64,000 nt of DNA. Origin: Streptomyces sp. BK340. GTDB taxonomy: Bacteria; Actinomycetota; Actinomycetes; Streptomycetales; Streptomycetaceae. The stretch is taken from positions 36,450-100,449 of the forward strand of contig NZ_VISR01000035.1 of the NCBI RefSeq assembly GCF_007827595.1, read 5' to 3'. A model generated the notes under the pieces. The model was not told where the DNA came from. It worked only from the letters and a program-made list of their open reading frames with translations, and ran no database searches. The position numbers and the translations under genes were made by a program. Every line of letters begins with the position of its first letter. Positions within the stretch are counted from its first letter, which is position 1. Below, in pieces: positions 15,531 to 24,265 of the stretch.

Positions 15531-16907
15531 TCACTGCTGCTTGCCGCGGGCCCGGCGGAAGCGGTCGAGTCCGTCGGAGAGTTCGACGATCGGGTCGGGA
15601 TAGTCGAGGGCGGCGCGGTCCAGGCCCGGCAGCTTCCACGGCTCGTGCACGGACGCGGCTTCGACGTCGGCGAGTTCGGGGACCCAACGGCGCACGTAGG
15701 TGCCCTCCGGGTCGTACTTCTTGGCCTGCGTGACCGGGTTGAGGACCCGGTTGGGGCGGGTGTCGGTGCCGGTGCCGGCCATCCACTGCCAGTTGAGCTG
15801 GTTGTTGGCCACGTCGCCGTCGACCAGCCAGTGCAGGAAGTGGTCTGCGCCGATCCGCCAGTCGACGTAGAGGGTCTTGGTGAGGAAGCTGGCGGTGAGG
15901 AGCCGGGCGCGGTTGTGCATCCAGCCCTCCTGGCGCAGCTGTCGCATGGCCGCGTCGATGACCGGGTAGCCGGTGCGGCCCGCGCGCCAGGCCTCGATGT
16001 CGGCACCGGCGGTGCGCTCCGTGCGCCATCGGTCGCGCTTGGTGCGGTAGTCGGCACGGGCCGTCCAGGGACGCGCGGCGAGCACCTGCCGGTGGAAGTC
16101 ACGCCAGGCGAGCTGCCGGACGAACGCCTCGGTACCGGCGCCGCCACCCCGGCGGGCGCGGTGCACGAGTTCCGACGGGGACAGGGTGCCGAAGTGCAGG
16201 TGGGCGGAGAGGCGCGAGGTGGCGTCGGCGGCCAGGTCGTCGCGGGCGGTGTCATAGGCGTCCAGTCCGTGCCGCCAGTAGGCGGTCGCCTGCTTGCGGG
16301 CCTCGCTCTCCCCGCCGGGCGGCAGATCCGGGGACGTCCCGGTGGTCCCGTCGTGCGCGGGGACCTGCTCGCCGCGCACCGCGTCCGGCACGGGCACCCG
16401 GCGCGGGGCGCCGACGACCGGCCGCAGCGGCACCTGCGTCCACTGCCGGTAGTACGGGGTGAAGACGGCGAAGTGGTCGGAGGACGCGGGGGTCACCACG
16501 CCGGGCGGTACGGCGACGGTGACCGCGTCGTGCACGAACAGCCGGCAGCCCGTCCGCTCCAGAGCGGAGCGCAGCCGTTGTTCCCGGCACACGGCGAACC
16601 AGCTGTGCTCGGCCGACATGTGCACCTCGTCGGCGTCCGCCTCCGTCACCACCCGGCACACCTCCTCCACCGGGTCGCCGGAGCGCACCACGAGCCGGCC
16701 GCCCCGCTCGCGCAGCGAGGCGTCCAGGTCCGCCAGGCAGCCGTCGAGGAAGGCGCGGCGGTTGGGCGCGGCGAACCCGGCTGCCTCGACGGCCCGGTCC
16801 CGCACGAACAGCGGGACGACGGCGTCGGCCGCCTCCAGGGCCGCACGCAGCGGTGGATGGTCGTGCAGGCGCAGGTCGGCGGTGAACAGGACGACCGAGA
16901 CGTGCAT
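15531..16907 (-). CDS. phr: Deoxyribodipyrimidine photolyase
   Basis: A 458-residue class I photolyase/cryptochrome family protein. The N-terminal alpha/beta antenna domain begins VSVVLFTADLRLHDHPPLR. The helical FAD domain carries RTGYPVIDAAMRQLRQEGWM, HNRARLLTASFLTKTLYVDW, and NNQLNWQWMAGTGTDTRP followed by NRVLNPVTQAKKYDP, the flavin and DNA-contact motifs of CPD repair enzymes. It uses blue light to split cyclobutane pyrimidine dimers. ATG 16907 lies five bases after the stop of the SDR gene, so both are one transcript. Photolyase control by LitR/CarH-type regulators is established in several bacteria, which fits the neighbouring regulator and sigma factor. The tail RRARGKQQ is ordinary. 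Confidence 0.95.
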   Translation of the reverse strand: MHVSVVLFTADLRLHDHPPLRAALEAADAVVPLFVRDRAVEAAGFAAPNRRAFLDGCLADLDASLRERGGRLVVRSGDPVEEVCRVVTEADADEVHMSAEHSWFAVCREQRLRSALERTGCRLFVHDAVTVAVPPGVVTPASSDHFAVFTPYYRQWTQVPLRPVVGAPRRVPVPDAVRGEQVPAHDGTTGTSPDLPPGGESEARKQATAYWRHGLDAYDTARDDLAADATSRLSAHLHFGTLSPSELVHRARRGGGAGTEAFVRQLAWRDFHRQVLAARPWTARADYRTKRDRWRTERTAGADIEAWRAGRTGYPVIDAAMRQLRQEGWMHNRARLLTASFLTKTLYVDWRIGADHFLHWLVDGDVANNQLNWQWMAGTGTDTRPNRVLNPVTQAKKYDPEGTYVRRWVPELADVEAASVHEPWKLPGLDRAALDYPDPIVELSDGLDRFRRARGKQQ

Positions 16908-16912
16908 GTGCG

Positions 16913-18523
16913 TCAGCTTCTTCCGGGTGGTTGTGGGGAACCGGTACGGAGGTCTTCGGCCGTGGCAGGCTCGGTGGACGCAGTCGTCCCGTGCCCGTCC
17001 CCCCGGGGTGCCAGGCGTTCGGCGGCACGGACGATGTTGCGGGCCATGCCGCCGAAGACGACGGCGTGGAACGGCGAGACGCTCCACCAGTACAGGTGGC
17101 CGAGCAGCCCTCGCGGGTGGAACAAGGCCCGCTGCCCGTACTGCAGGGGCCCGTGGCCGTCGCCGTCCACAGCCATCTCCAGCCAGGCCAGGCCGGGCAG
17201 CCGCATCTCGGCGCGCAGCCGCAGCAGGCGACCGCGTTCGATCTCCTCGACCCGCCAGAAGTCCAGCGAGTCGCCGACCCGCAGGCGCCGGGCGTCACGG
17301 CGTCCCCGGCGCAGGCCCACGCCGCCGACCAGGCGGTCCAGACGGCCTCGTAGCGCCCAGGCGAGCGGGAAGGAGTACCAGCCGTTCTCCCCGCCGATGC
17401 CCTCGATGACCTCCCACAGCACCTCGGGCGGAACGTCGGCGTCGCGTCGGCGCACGTCGGTGTAGAGACTGCCGCCCGCCCAGTCGGGGTCGGTGGGCAG
17501 CGGGTCGCTGGGGGCGCCGGGCACGGAGGCCGACGACCAGCGGGTGGTGACCTTGGCGTCGCGGATGCGCTGCAGGGCGAGGGCGACGGCGCGGTCGAAG
17601 CCGACGGGGTGGCCGGGCGGGCTGGGCACGTACCGTCGGATGTCGTGCTCGCGGCACACCACCTCGTGCCGCAGGGACTCCGTCAGGGGACGTGCGAGCG
17701 AGGCCGGGACCGGTGTCACCAGCCCGACCCAGTGGCTGGACAGGCCGGGGGTGAGGACCGGGACGGGCAGGATCAGCCGCCGGTTCAGTCCGGCCACGGC
17801 GGCGTAGCGGCGCATCATGTCGAGGTACGTCAGCACGTCCGGGCCGCCGATGTCGAAGGTGCGGTTCACCTCGCGGGGCAGGCGGGCGCAGCCGACGAGG
17901 AAGCGCAGGACGTCACGCACGGCGATCGGCTGGATCCTGGTGTGCACCCAGCGCGGGGTGACCATCACGGGCAGCCGCTCGGTGAGGTAGCGCAGCATCT
18001 CGAAGCTGGCGGAGCCGGAGCCGATGATGACGGCGGCGCGGAGCACGGCCGTGGGCACGCCCGAGGCGAGCAGGACGCGGCCGACCTCGGCGCGCGAGCG
18101 CAGGTGCGGTGACAGTTCACGCTCGGGTACCGCACCGGGGGTCAGCCCGCCCAGGTAGACGATACGGCCGACGCCGGCCCGTCGGGCCTGCTCGCCGACG
18201 ACGTGGGCCGCATCGCGGTCGGTGTCCTCGAATCCGCGCCCGGTGCCGAGGGCGTGCACGAGGTAGTAGGCCACGTCCACGCCCTCCATCGCCCGCGCCA
18301 CCGACCCGGCGTCGGTCACGTCGCCCTGCACGACCTCCACCCGGCCGGCCCAGGGGTGGTCACGCAGCTTGCGCGGGGTGCGGACCAGGCAGCGCACCCG
18401 GTGGCCCGCGTCGAGCAGCTCCGGCACCAGTCGCCCGCCGATGTACCCGGTCGCACCGGTCACCAGGCATGTCAGGCCGCCGTCCGCCGGCTGCCCGGTC
18501 CCAGTGGTGTCGTGGTCGCCCAT
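16913..18523 (-). CDS. SDR family NAD(P)-binding protein with C-terminal DUF2867
   Basis: A 536-residue fusion. Residues about 14-300 form an atypical short-chain dehydrogenase: CLVTGATGYIGGRLVPELLD is the dinucleotide loop and RIVYLGGLTP the following strand; a YxxxK catalytic pair is not obvious, as in NmrA-like members. Residues about 350-500 form DUF2867, with PEVLWEVIEGIGGENGWYSF and ALFHPRGLLGHLYWWSVSPF. The same fusion sits beside photolyase genes in LitR-regulated clusters of other bacteria, but its reaction is unknown. It is the first gene of a two-gene operon with phr. The start is taken as ATG 18523; GTG 18535 is four codons earlier in the same frame. Confidence 0.88.
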   Translation of the reverse strand: MGDHDTTGTGQPADGGLTCLVTGATGYIGGRLVPELLDAGHRVRCLVRTPRKLRDHPWAGRVEVVQGDVTDAGSVARAMEGVDVAYYLVHALGTGRGFEDTDRDAAHVVGEQARRAGVGRIVYLGGLTPGAVPERELSPHLRSRAEVGRVLLASGVPTAVLRAAVIIGSGSASFEMLRYLTERLPVMVTPRWVHTRIQPIAVRDVLRFLVGCARLPREVNRTFDIGGPDVLTYLDMMRRYAAVAGLNRRLILPVPVLTPGLSSHWVGLVTPVPASLARPLTESLRHEVVCREHDIRRYVPSPPGHPVGFDRAVALALQRIRDAKVTTRWSSASVPGAPSDPLPTDPDWAGGSLYTDVRRRDADVPPEVLWEVIEGIGGENGWYSFPLAWALRGRLDRLVGGVGLRRGRRDARRLRVGDSLDFWRVEEIERGRLLRLRAEMRLPGLAWLEMAVDGDGHGPLQYGQRALFHPRGLLGHLYWWSVSPFHAVVFGGMARNIVRAAERLAPRGDGHGTTASTEPATAEDLRTGSPQPPGRS

Positions 18524-18817
18524 GGCCGCTTCCACCGCCCACCTCTTCGTCGCCCGCCGCTGTCGCGGCCCTCACCTGTCTCTTCCGTGTGAGCCGGGCT
18601 GCCGGATGCGGCGCTCTGCCGGCTCATCCCCTGGTGGCGGCGGCGCTCATCACCCCGTGAGATACGGGCCACGCGTCCGCATCCGCTCCGCGGTGCCGTG
18701 CGGAAGTGGGAGTGGGGGCAGCTTCGGGCTTGCGGTGGAGCGCGCTGTCGCTTTCGCGCCCGCAGGTCCGCCCCCGGTATGCGACAGAGTCCGCGTCGCA
18801 CTCACCTGGGAGGCGCC

Positions 18818-19363
18818 ATGCACTCGACCGGCCGAACAGAGCGCCTGCACACCGACTTGACCATCCATCTGGTCCTCAGCGCCACCGAGGCCGTCCCGAT
18901 CGAGGTTCGTTTCAGCTACGACTCGGCCGATCCGCTCGCCGTCCGGCTGGACTTCCGCGGCGGCCCCGGGACCGTCGCACCCTGGCTGTTCTCACGGGAC
19001 CTGCTGTACACGGGTCTGCGCGCCCCCTCCGGCGAGGGCGACGTCCGCGTCTGGCCACCCTGCCGCTGCCATGGATCCACCACGGTGCGGATCGTCCTGC
19101 GCGGCAGGGGCGGGGCCGCCGCACTGTACGTGCCGGCCGCCGCGTTCCGGGGCTGGCTGACCAAGACCTTCGAGGCGGTACCCGCCGGTGCGGAGGGCTC
19201 CCACCTGCACTGGGACGACGTCGTGGCGGAACTGCTGCGCCGTGACCGACCGGTGGCAAGGGACCGGGCAGTGTCCGTCCCGTGCGGCGCTGCCCCACAC
19301 GAGCAGCGAACACAGGGGGCCGACCGGACGCTACGCACGGTGAAGCCGCACGATCGCAGGTGA
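18818..19363 (+). CDS. SsgA-like sporulation/cell division regulator (SALP)
   Basis: A 181-residue member of the actinobacterial SsgA-like protein family. The core (about 8-135) shows the family order: LTIHLVLSATEAVPIEVRF, SYDSADPLAVRLDFRG, WLFSRDLLYTGL and then GEGDVRVWPPC. SALPs are small cytoplasmic proteins that position division septa and steer cell-wall remodelling in Streptomyces sporulation. ATG 18818 follows GGGAGGCGCC. The protein is about 40 residues longer than usual; the extra C-terminus (RDRPVARDRAVSVP onward) is basic, polar and looks disordered. It stands alone. Confidence 0.92.
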   Translation: MHSTGRTERLHTDLTIHLVLSATEAVPIEVRFSYDSADPLAVRLDFRGGPGTVAPWLFSRDLLYTGLRAPSGEGDVRVWPPCRCHGSTTVRIVLRGRGGAAALYVPAAAFRGWLTKTFEAVPAGAEGSHLHWDDVVAELLRRDRPVARDRAVSVPCGAAPHEQRTQGADRTLRTVKPHDRR

Positions 19364-19610
19364 CCTTCGCTGCCGCAAGGTCGATACTGCCAATAGACGG
19401 GGCGGGCGACCACATGTGGCCGTCGGCACCTGACAGCCCGTGACCGACGTCAGTATCGAGCCGGCGACAGACCCGCCACGCCCTGCCCCGGACCGCCAGG
19501 AACCGCAACGAAGGCAACGAACCGCCCGGATCAAGAACTGCCCTCAGCGCCGGTGATCTGCGACGAAAGCAGGTCCTGAGCCCCAGTGCCAAGCTCACGA
19601 GGAGACACCC

Positions 19611-20603
19611 ATGAGGATGCTGATCAACGTCCCGGAGACCGTGGTGGCAGACGGGCTGCGGGGTATGGCGGCCGCGCATCCCGATCTGACAGTGGACGTG
19701 GAGAACCGGGTGATCGTCCGCCGGGACGCTCCCGTGGCCGGGCAGGTCGCGCTGGTCTCGGGCGGCGGGTCGGGGCACGAGCCGCTGCACGGCGGTTTCG
19801 TCGGTCCGGGCATGCTCTCGGCGGCCTGTCCCGGGGAGGTCTTCACCTCACCGGTGCCGGACCAGATGGCGCGCGCCGCGGCCGCCGTCGACAGCGGGGC
19901 CGGCGTGCTGTTCATCGTGAAGAACTACACCGGTGACGTGCTCAACTTCGACATGGCGGCCGAACTCGCCGAGGACGAGGGCATCCAGGTCGGGAAGGTG
20001 CTGGTCAACGATGACGTGGCGGTCACCGACAGCCTGTACACGGCCGGCCGGCGCGGCACCGGCGCGACCCTGTTCGTGGAGAAGATCGCGGGTGCCGCGG
20101 CGGCCGAGGGGCAGCCGCTGGAGCGGGTCGAGGCCGTCGGGCGCCAGGTGAACGAGAACGCCCGCAGCTTCGGTGTCGCGCTGAGCGCCGTCACCACCCC
20201 GGCCAAGGGCTCTCCGACCTTCGACCTGCCCTCCGGCGAGCTGGAGTTGGGCATCGGCATCCATGGCGAGCCGGGCCGGGAGCGGCGGGCGATGATGACC
20301 TCCGGGGAGATCGCCGACTTCGCGGTGCACGCCGTCCTGGAGGACATGCCTCCGCGCAACCCCGTGCTGGTCCTGGTCAACGGTATGGGCGCCACCCCGC
20401 TGCTGGAGCTGTACGGCTTCAACGCCGAGGTGCAGCGGGTGCTCGACGAGCGGGGCGTGACCGTGGCCCGCACCCTTGTCGGCAACTACGTCACCTCCCT
20501 CGACATGGCGGGCGCCTCGGTCACGCTGTGCCAGGTCGACGAGGAACTGCTGCGGTTGTGGGACGCGCCGGTGAAGACCCCGGCGCTGCGCTGGGGGATG
20601 TGA
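19611..20603 (+). CDS. dhaK: PTS-dependent dihydroxyacetone kinase subunit DhaK
   Basis: The 330-residue dihydroxyacetone-binding subunit. The N-terminal half has VSGGGSGHEPLHGGFVGPGM and the C-terminal half GIGIHGEPGRERR; the histidine at position 218 is the residue that forms a covalent hemiaminal with dihydroxyacetone. NYTGDVLNFDMA contributes to the substrate pocket. Together with DhaL and DhaM it makes dihydroxyacetone phosphate at the expense of phosphoenolpyruvate. ATG 19611 follows GAGGAGACACCC. It heads a three-gene operon, with dhaL 46 bp downstream. No DhaR/DhaS regulator is adjacent. Confidence 0.97.
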   Translation: MRMLINVPETVVADGLRGMAAAHPDLTVDVENRVIVRRDAPVAGQVALVSGGGSGHEPLHGGFVGPGMLSAACPGEVFTSPVPDQMARAAAAVDSGAGVLFIVKNYTGDVLNFDMAAELAEDEGIQVGKVLVNDDVAVTDSLYTAGRRGTGATLFVEKIAGAAAAEGQPLERVEAVGRQVNENARSFGVALSAVTTPAKGSPTFDLPSGELELGIGIHGEPGRERRAMMTSGEIADFAVHAVLEDMPPRNPVLVLVNGMGATPLLELYGFNAEVQRVLDERGVTVARTLVGNYVTSLDMAGASVTLCQVDEELLRLWDAPVKTPALRWGM

Positions 20604-20649
20604 CCCGGCGAACGAAGCGGTCAACACCCCTACGACGCAAGGAGATCCA

Positions 20650-21261
20650 GTGCTCGACGCCGATTTCTTCCGCCGTTGGATGACGGCGACCGCCGCATCC
20701 GTCGACCGGGAGGCGGAACGGCTCACGGCCCTCGACTCGGCCATCGGGGACGCCGACCACGGCAACAACATGCAGCGCGGGTTCACCGCCGTCCTGGCCA
20801 GTCTGGAGGAGGAGGCACCGGCCACCCCGGGCGCGGTGCTGGTCCTGGCCGGGCGCCGGCTGATCTCGACGGTCGGCGGGGCGGCCGGGCCGCTGTACGG
20901 CACCCTGCTGCGCAAGGCAGGCAAGGCGCTCGGGGACGCCTCCGAGGTCAGCGAGAAGCAGCTGGCCGAGGCGCTCAGGGCGGGCGTGGACGGGGTGATG
21001 GCGCTGGGTGGTGCGGCACCCGGTGACAAGACCATGATCGACTCCCTCGTCCCCGCCGTGGACGCGCTCGGCGACGGCTTCGGTGCGGCACGGTCGGCCG
21101 CGGAGGAGGGTGCCACGGCCACCGTTCCGCTGCTGGCCCGCAAGGGCCGGGCCAGCTATCTCGGCGAGCGCAGTATCGGGCACCAGGACCCGGGGGCCAC
21201 GTCGTCGGCCCTGTTGATCGCGGGCCTGGAGGAAGCGGCTTCGGGAGCGTCCGGTGAGTGA
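20650..21261 (+). CDS. dhaL: Dihydroxyacetone kinase subunit DhaL
   Basis: The 203-residue ADP-binding subunit. SAIGDADHGNNMQRGFTAVL supplies the aspartates that hold the two magnesium ions, GGAAGPLYGTLL is the nucleotide loop, and ALGGAAPGDKTMIDSLVPA and SIGHQDPGATSSALL complete the conserved pattern. Tightly bound ADP is rephosphorylated by DhaM, then the phosphate goes to dihydroxyacetone on DhaK. GTG 20650 follows AAGGAGATCCA. The stop overlaps the start of dhaM by 8 bp, which points to coupled translation. Confidence 0.96.
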   Translation: MLDADFFRRWMTATAASVDREAERLTALDSAIGDADHGNNMQRGFTAVLASLEEEAPATPGAVLVLAGRRLISTVGGAAGPLYGTLLRKAGKALGDASEVSEKQLAEALRAGVDGVMALGGAAPGDKTMIDSLVPAVDALGDGFGAARSAAEEGATATVPLLARKGRASYLGERSIGHQDPGATSSALLIAGLEEAASGASGE

Positions 21262-21664
21262 CGGGAAACTGGTCGGGATCGTGCTGGTGTCGCACAGCGC
21301 GGAGGTCGCCGCCTCCGTCGCCGAGCTGGCGAAGGGCCTGGCGGGCGGGGCCACCGCGGTGCCCGTCGCCGCGGCGGGCGGCACCGAGGGAGGCGGGCTC
21401 GGCACCAGCGCCGAGCTGATCTCCGCGGCGGCCGCGTCCGTGGACCGGGGGGTCGGGGTCGCCGTCCTCACCGACCTCGGCAGTGCGGTGCTCACCGTCA
21501 AGGCGCTGCTCGCCGAGGGGGACGAACTCCCGGACGGCGCGCGGCTGGTGGATGCGCCGTTCGTCGAGGGGGCGGTGGCTGCGGTTGTCACGGCGGCCAC
21601 GGGAGCGGACCTCGACGCGGTGGAGGCGGCGGCAGTGGAGGCATACAGCTACCGCAAGGTCTGA
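21254..21664 (+). CDS. dhaM: Phosphocarrier subunit DhaM, EIIA domain only
   Basis: A 136-residue protein equal to the EIIA(Man)-like domain of DhaM. IVLVSHSAEVAASVAELAKG carries the phosphorylatable histidine at position 14, and GVGVAVLTDLGSAVLTVKALL is the second family block. E. coli DhaM continues with HPr and EI domains; those are missing here, as in other actinobacteria and Gram-positives, so general HPr must phosphorylate it. It is the last gene of the operon and is followed by a strong hairpin. Confidence 0.94.
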   Translation: MSDGKLVGIVLVSHSAEVAASVAELAKGLAGGATAVPVAAAGGTEGGGLGTSAELISAAAASVDRGVGVAVLTDLGSAVLTVKALLAEGDELPDGARLVDAPFVEGAVAAVVTAATGADLDAVEAAAVEAYSYRKV

Positions 21665-21690
21665 CCGAGCGGGTCCGGGGGGCAGAGCTT

Positions 21691-21736
21691 CCTGGGCCCC
21701 CGGCCCGGCGGACAGAGCGGGCCCCCCGGGCCCAGG
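21691..21736 (+). terminator. Rho-independent-type terminator of dhaKLM
   Basis: CCTGGGCCC (21691-21699) pairs with GGGCCCAGG (21728-21736), and inside it GGCCCG (21702-21707) pairs with CGGGCC (21718-21723), around a 10-base loop. It begins 27 bp after the dhaM stop. No U-tract follows, which is common in Streptomyces. The remaining sequence to 22010 holds no gene. Confidence 0.75.
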
Positions 21737-22010
21737 CCGACGCGGTCGGCGCCGGGCGCCCTCGGCGGTCGACGCGGACGGGGCGGCCGAGACGGTGCGG
21801 GCGGCCGGGACACGGCCTTGCCGCCCGCCGGCCGTGAGCGCCGCCGCAGCCGGCCCTTGTGGCAGCGCGGCCCGCGCCGCCCGCACGGCGTCCGAGCACG
21901 GCGCGGCAGGCCCGGCGAAGTCCCTGGCCGTGCCGTACCGGAACCAGGGCACAGTGCCCGTGGACAACGGCTGGGCCGCCGTCCGGGCCGCCGCCCGCGT
22001 CCCGCCGGTC

Positions 22011-22709
22011 TCAGCGCTTGGCCTGCACGAACTGCCGGGCCAGCCGCTCCCCTGTCTCCACCGCCGCCCGGTGGTCCTCGATGGGGTCGACCTCGGAATC
22101 CTTGAAGACGATGTACGTGACGCCGGAGGGGACTCCGCCGTTGCGCGGGTCGGGTCTGATGCCGAGGCCCCGGGCGGTGGCGTAGGAGGCCTCGCCGATG
22201 ATGTCCCGCGGACCGGTGTCGCCGACCACCGCGTACTGCACCCGTCCCTGGTAGATCACGGCCGCCACCGCGCCGCCCCGGACGCCCTGCACACGGGGGT
22301 TCCAGATGCCGCTGGGAGCCGGGATCACGATGTAGGGCAGGGACGCGGCGTTCAGATGCCGGCCGTCGGACTGCTGGTAGGCGGTGGCGGCGGAGAACAT
22401 CGGATCGGTGCGGCGGTTGCAGCGGGTGGTGGGCCGTCCGTCGCAGTCGACATCCAGGTCGGCCTTCCAGAACACCGCCTTGCGGGTGCCGCAGACGGGG
22501 ACGATCGCGCGGGTGCTGCCGTCGGTTCGGTACCGGCCCTTGGAGACCTGGGTGCAGGAACGCACCCGGTCCAGCAGGTCGGCGGCGGTCACGGAGCCCT
22601 CAGTGCGGACCACGGGCCCCGGCCAGGGCGGGACGGCGGCGGCGGGCAGCGGCGTCGGGGCGAGAAGGGCGGCGCCGGCCGTGGCCAGCGTCAGCGACTG
22701 GGCACGCAC
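22011..22709 (-). CDS. Secreted GH75 family chitosanase
   Basis: About 232 residues with an N-terminal signal peptide (VRAQSLTLATAGAALLAP, cleavage probably after PAAA) and a catalytic domain of glycoside hydrolase family 75. AVFWKADLDVDCDGRPTTRC and GDTGPRDIIGEASYATARGL hold the acidic residues expected in the active site. The enzyme should cut chitosan (beta-1,4-glucosamine) outside the cell. The frame is open from TTG 22754. GTG 22709 is preferred because AGGAGAGAG lies at a suitable distance and it leaves a standard short signal peptide; ATG 22736 is the alternative. Confidence 0.88.
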   Translation of the reverse strand: MRAQSLTLATAGAALLAPTPLPAAAVPPWPGPVVRTEGSVTAADLLDRVRSCTQVSKGRYRTDGSTRAIVPVCGTRKAVFWKADLDVDCDGRPTTRCNRRTDPMFSAATAYQQSDGRHLNAASLPYIVIPAPSGIWNPRVQGVRGGAVAAVIYQGRVQYAVVGDTGPRDIIGEASYATARGLGIRPDPRNGGVPSGVTYIVFKDSEVDPIEDHRAAVETGERLARQFVQAKR

Positions 22710-23086
22710 TCTGAGGGACTCTCTCCTCTGGAACATTCCGGACACCTTGCCCAAAGTGGTGTCGGGGGGCTAGCACAGCCACCCCTATAGGGCCGGATGG
22801 AGCACTCTGCTGACGCCCTGTGAGAAGGCAACAGGGGCCGGGGACCTGAGCCGATGCCGGTCCAGGCCCCCCGGCCGCCCGCGTCGGCGCGGGTTCGGCG
22901 ACGACAGCGTTTCCGCGCCACAGGCATGAACTTCCCTTACCTCTCGGGGAGTTCAGCCCCAGGGAACCCTCAGCATACGTACCTCCCGCGGATGGTCACC
23001 AACACGGCCCCCTTGCTTCGGCCGTACACGCCGGGCATATTGGTCCGGACCTTTGCTCGTGATGCCGTCTCCAGGGAGGCAGCGCC
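22710..23086. other. 377-bp divergent promoter region
   Basis: This stretch separates the chitosanase and FN3-lipoprotein genes, which are transcribed away from each other, so both promoters must lie here. It contains no supportable ORF. I could not pick out a convincing sigma-70 or ECF hexamer pair by eye. Confidence 0.5.
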
Positions 23087-24079
23087 GTGCGACGCGTTCC
23101 CCTCCGGCCCGTGCTGGCCTGCGGAGCCCTGGTGCTGGCCGCGTCCTGCGGCTGGAGGGGTGCGGCCGACGGCGACGGCGGGCGGGCGCCCGGCGCTCCG
23201 ACGGGCGTCACCGCCGCGGCCGGGAGCGCCACCAGCGTGCACGTCATGTGGAACGCGCTGCCGGACCGGCCCGGGATCCGCACCTACGAGGTGTATCGCG
23301 GCTCCACGAAAGTCACCGAAGTCCCGGGCTCGCAGCACATGGTGGACGTCACCAGGCTCAGGCCGTCCACCCTGTACGCCTTCATCGTGCGGGCCCGGGA
23401 CAGGGACGGCCGGCTCGGGCAGCCGAGCCGCGAGGTGCGGGCGCGGACGCCCGCCGAGACGGCGGCGGACCGCTCGGCCCCCACCCGCCCGCTGCGGCCG
23501 GGCGGCCGGTCGGTCGGCAGCCGGGCGGTCCAGCTGTCCTGGGCCGCCTCCCGGGACGACAGGGGCGTGGTGTCGTACGACGTCTACCAGGGCGACGTGA
23601 AGATCCACAGCGTCGGCGGCGGCCAGACCGCGACCGTGGTCACCGGGCTGCGTCCCGGCACCCGTTATGTCTTCACCGTGCGGGCGCGGGACGCGGCCGA
23701 CAACCTCTCGCCCGCGAGCGCGCCGGTCCGGATCCGTACGCCGGGCACCGACGACGGCCGGGACACCGCGCCGGCCGCGTTCACCGCCGCGACCCACCGC
23801 TCCGCCGGGGCCTACTACATCGACCTCGCCTGGGATCCGCCGCGCGTGGACGGGGTGATCACCGAGTACCAGATCCGGCTGGACGGCACCACGGCCACCT
23901 CCCTGGTGTGGGGCGGCGATCCGCCGCGCGGCCGGGCCCGCTACAGCTTCTACGTCGGGCGGGACGCGGGGGCGGAGCACCGGGTGCGGCTGCGGGCGCG
24001 GCTGCCGGACGGCACCTGGGGCGGGTTCTCGGCGGAGCGGACCGTGACCACAGGCGCGGACCCGGGCGCGGGCGGCTGA
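23087..24079 (+). CDS. Lipoprotein with fibronectin type III domains
   Basis: A 330-residue exported lipoprotein. The signal peptide ends in a lipobox, LVLAASC, with the modified cysteine near residue 21. Three FN3-like repeats follow, about 38-122, 130-222 and 230-325. The first two show the paired pattern of YEVYRGSTKV then LRPSTLYAFIVRARDRDGR, and YDVYQGDVKI then LRPGTRYVFTVRARDAADN. The third is more divergent (YQIRLDGTTA). FN3 modules are common on actinobacterial glycan-degrading enzymes, but no catalytic domain is attached, so an adhesive or scaffolding role at the membrane surface is only inferred. GTG 23087 follows AGGGAGGCAGCGCC. Confidence 0.85.
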   Translation: MRRVPLRPVLACGALVLAASCGWRGAADGDGGRAPGAPTGVTAAAGSATSVHVMWNALPDRPGIRTYEVYRGSTKVTEVPGSQHMVDVTRLRPSTLYAFIVRARDRDGRLGQPSREVRARTPAETAADRSAPTRPLRPGGRSVGSRAVQLSWAASRDDRGVVSYDVYQGDVKIHSVGGGQTATVVTGLRPGTRYVFTVRARDAADNLSPASAPVRIRTPGTDDGRDTAPAAFTAATHRSAGAYYIDLAWDPPRVDGVITEYQIRLDGTTATSLVWGGDPPRGRARYSFYVGRDAGAEHRVRLRARLPDGTWGGFSAERTVTTGADPGAGG

Positions 24080-24265
24080 CGATCGGTGGGCCGGAGCCGG
24101 CCGACGCCGGAACGGCGAATCCCGCCGGCCGTCACCTGACCGGGCGCGGTCCGCGTGCGGCGGGGGCCGGGGCCGCGTTTGCTGCCCTTGAGGGCAGCAC
24201 GGACGCTTCCCGACCCTCGGTGGCGCATGGGATGTGCCGCCAACCGTGCCGCCGGAGGCCAGCCC

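Noticed and set aside
13181..16255. Very long minus-strand open frame of more than 1000 codons
   Set aside because: It crosses litR, the oxidoreductase and the photolyase antisense, is rich in Arg/Pro/Ala and has no family motif. It is a product of GC-rich codon bias.
11785..18523. Carotenoid biosynthesis cluster
   Set aside because: LitR and the desaturase-like flavoprotein suggest it, but no crtB, crtE, crtI or crtY-type sequences are present in the window.
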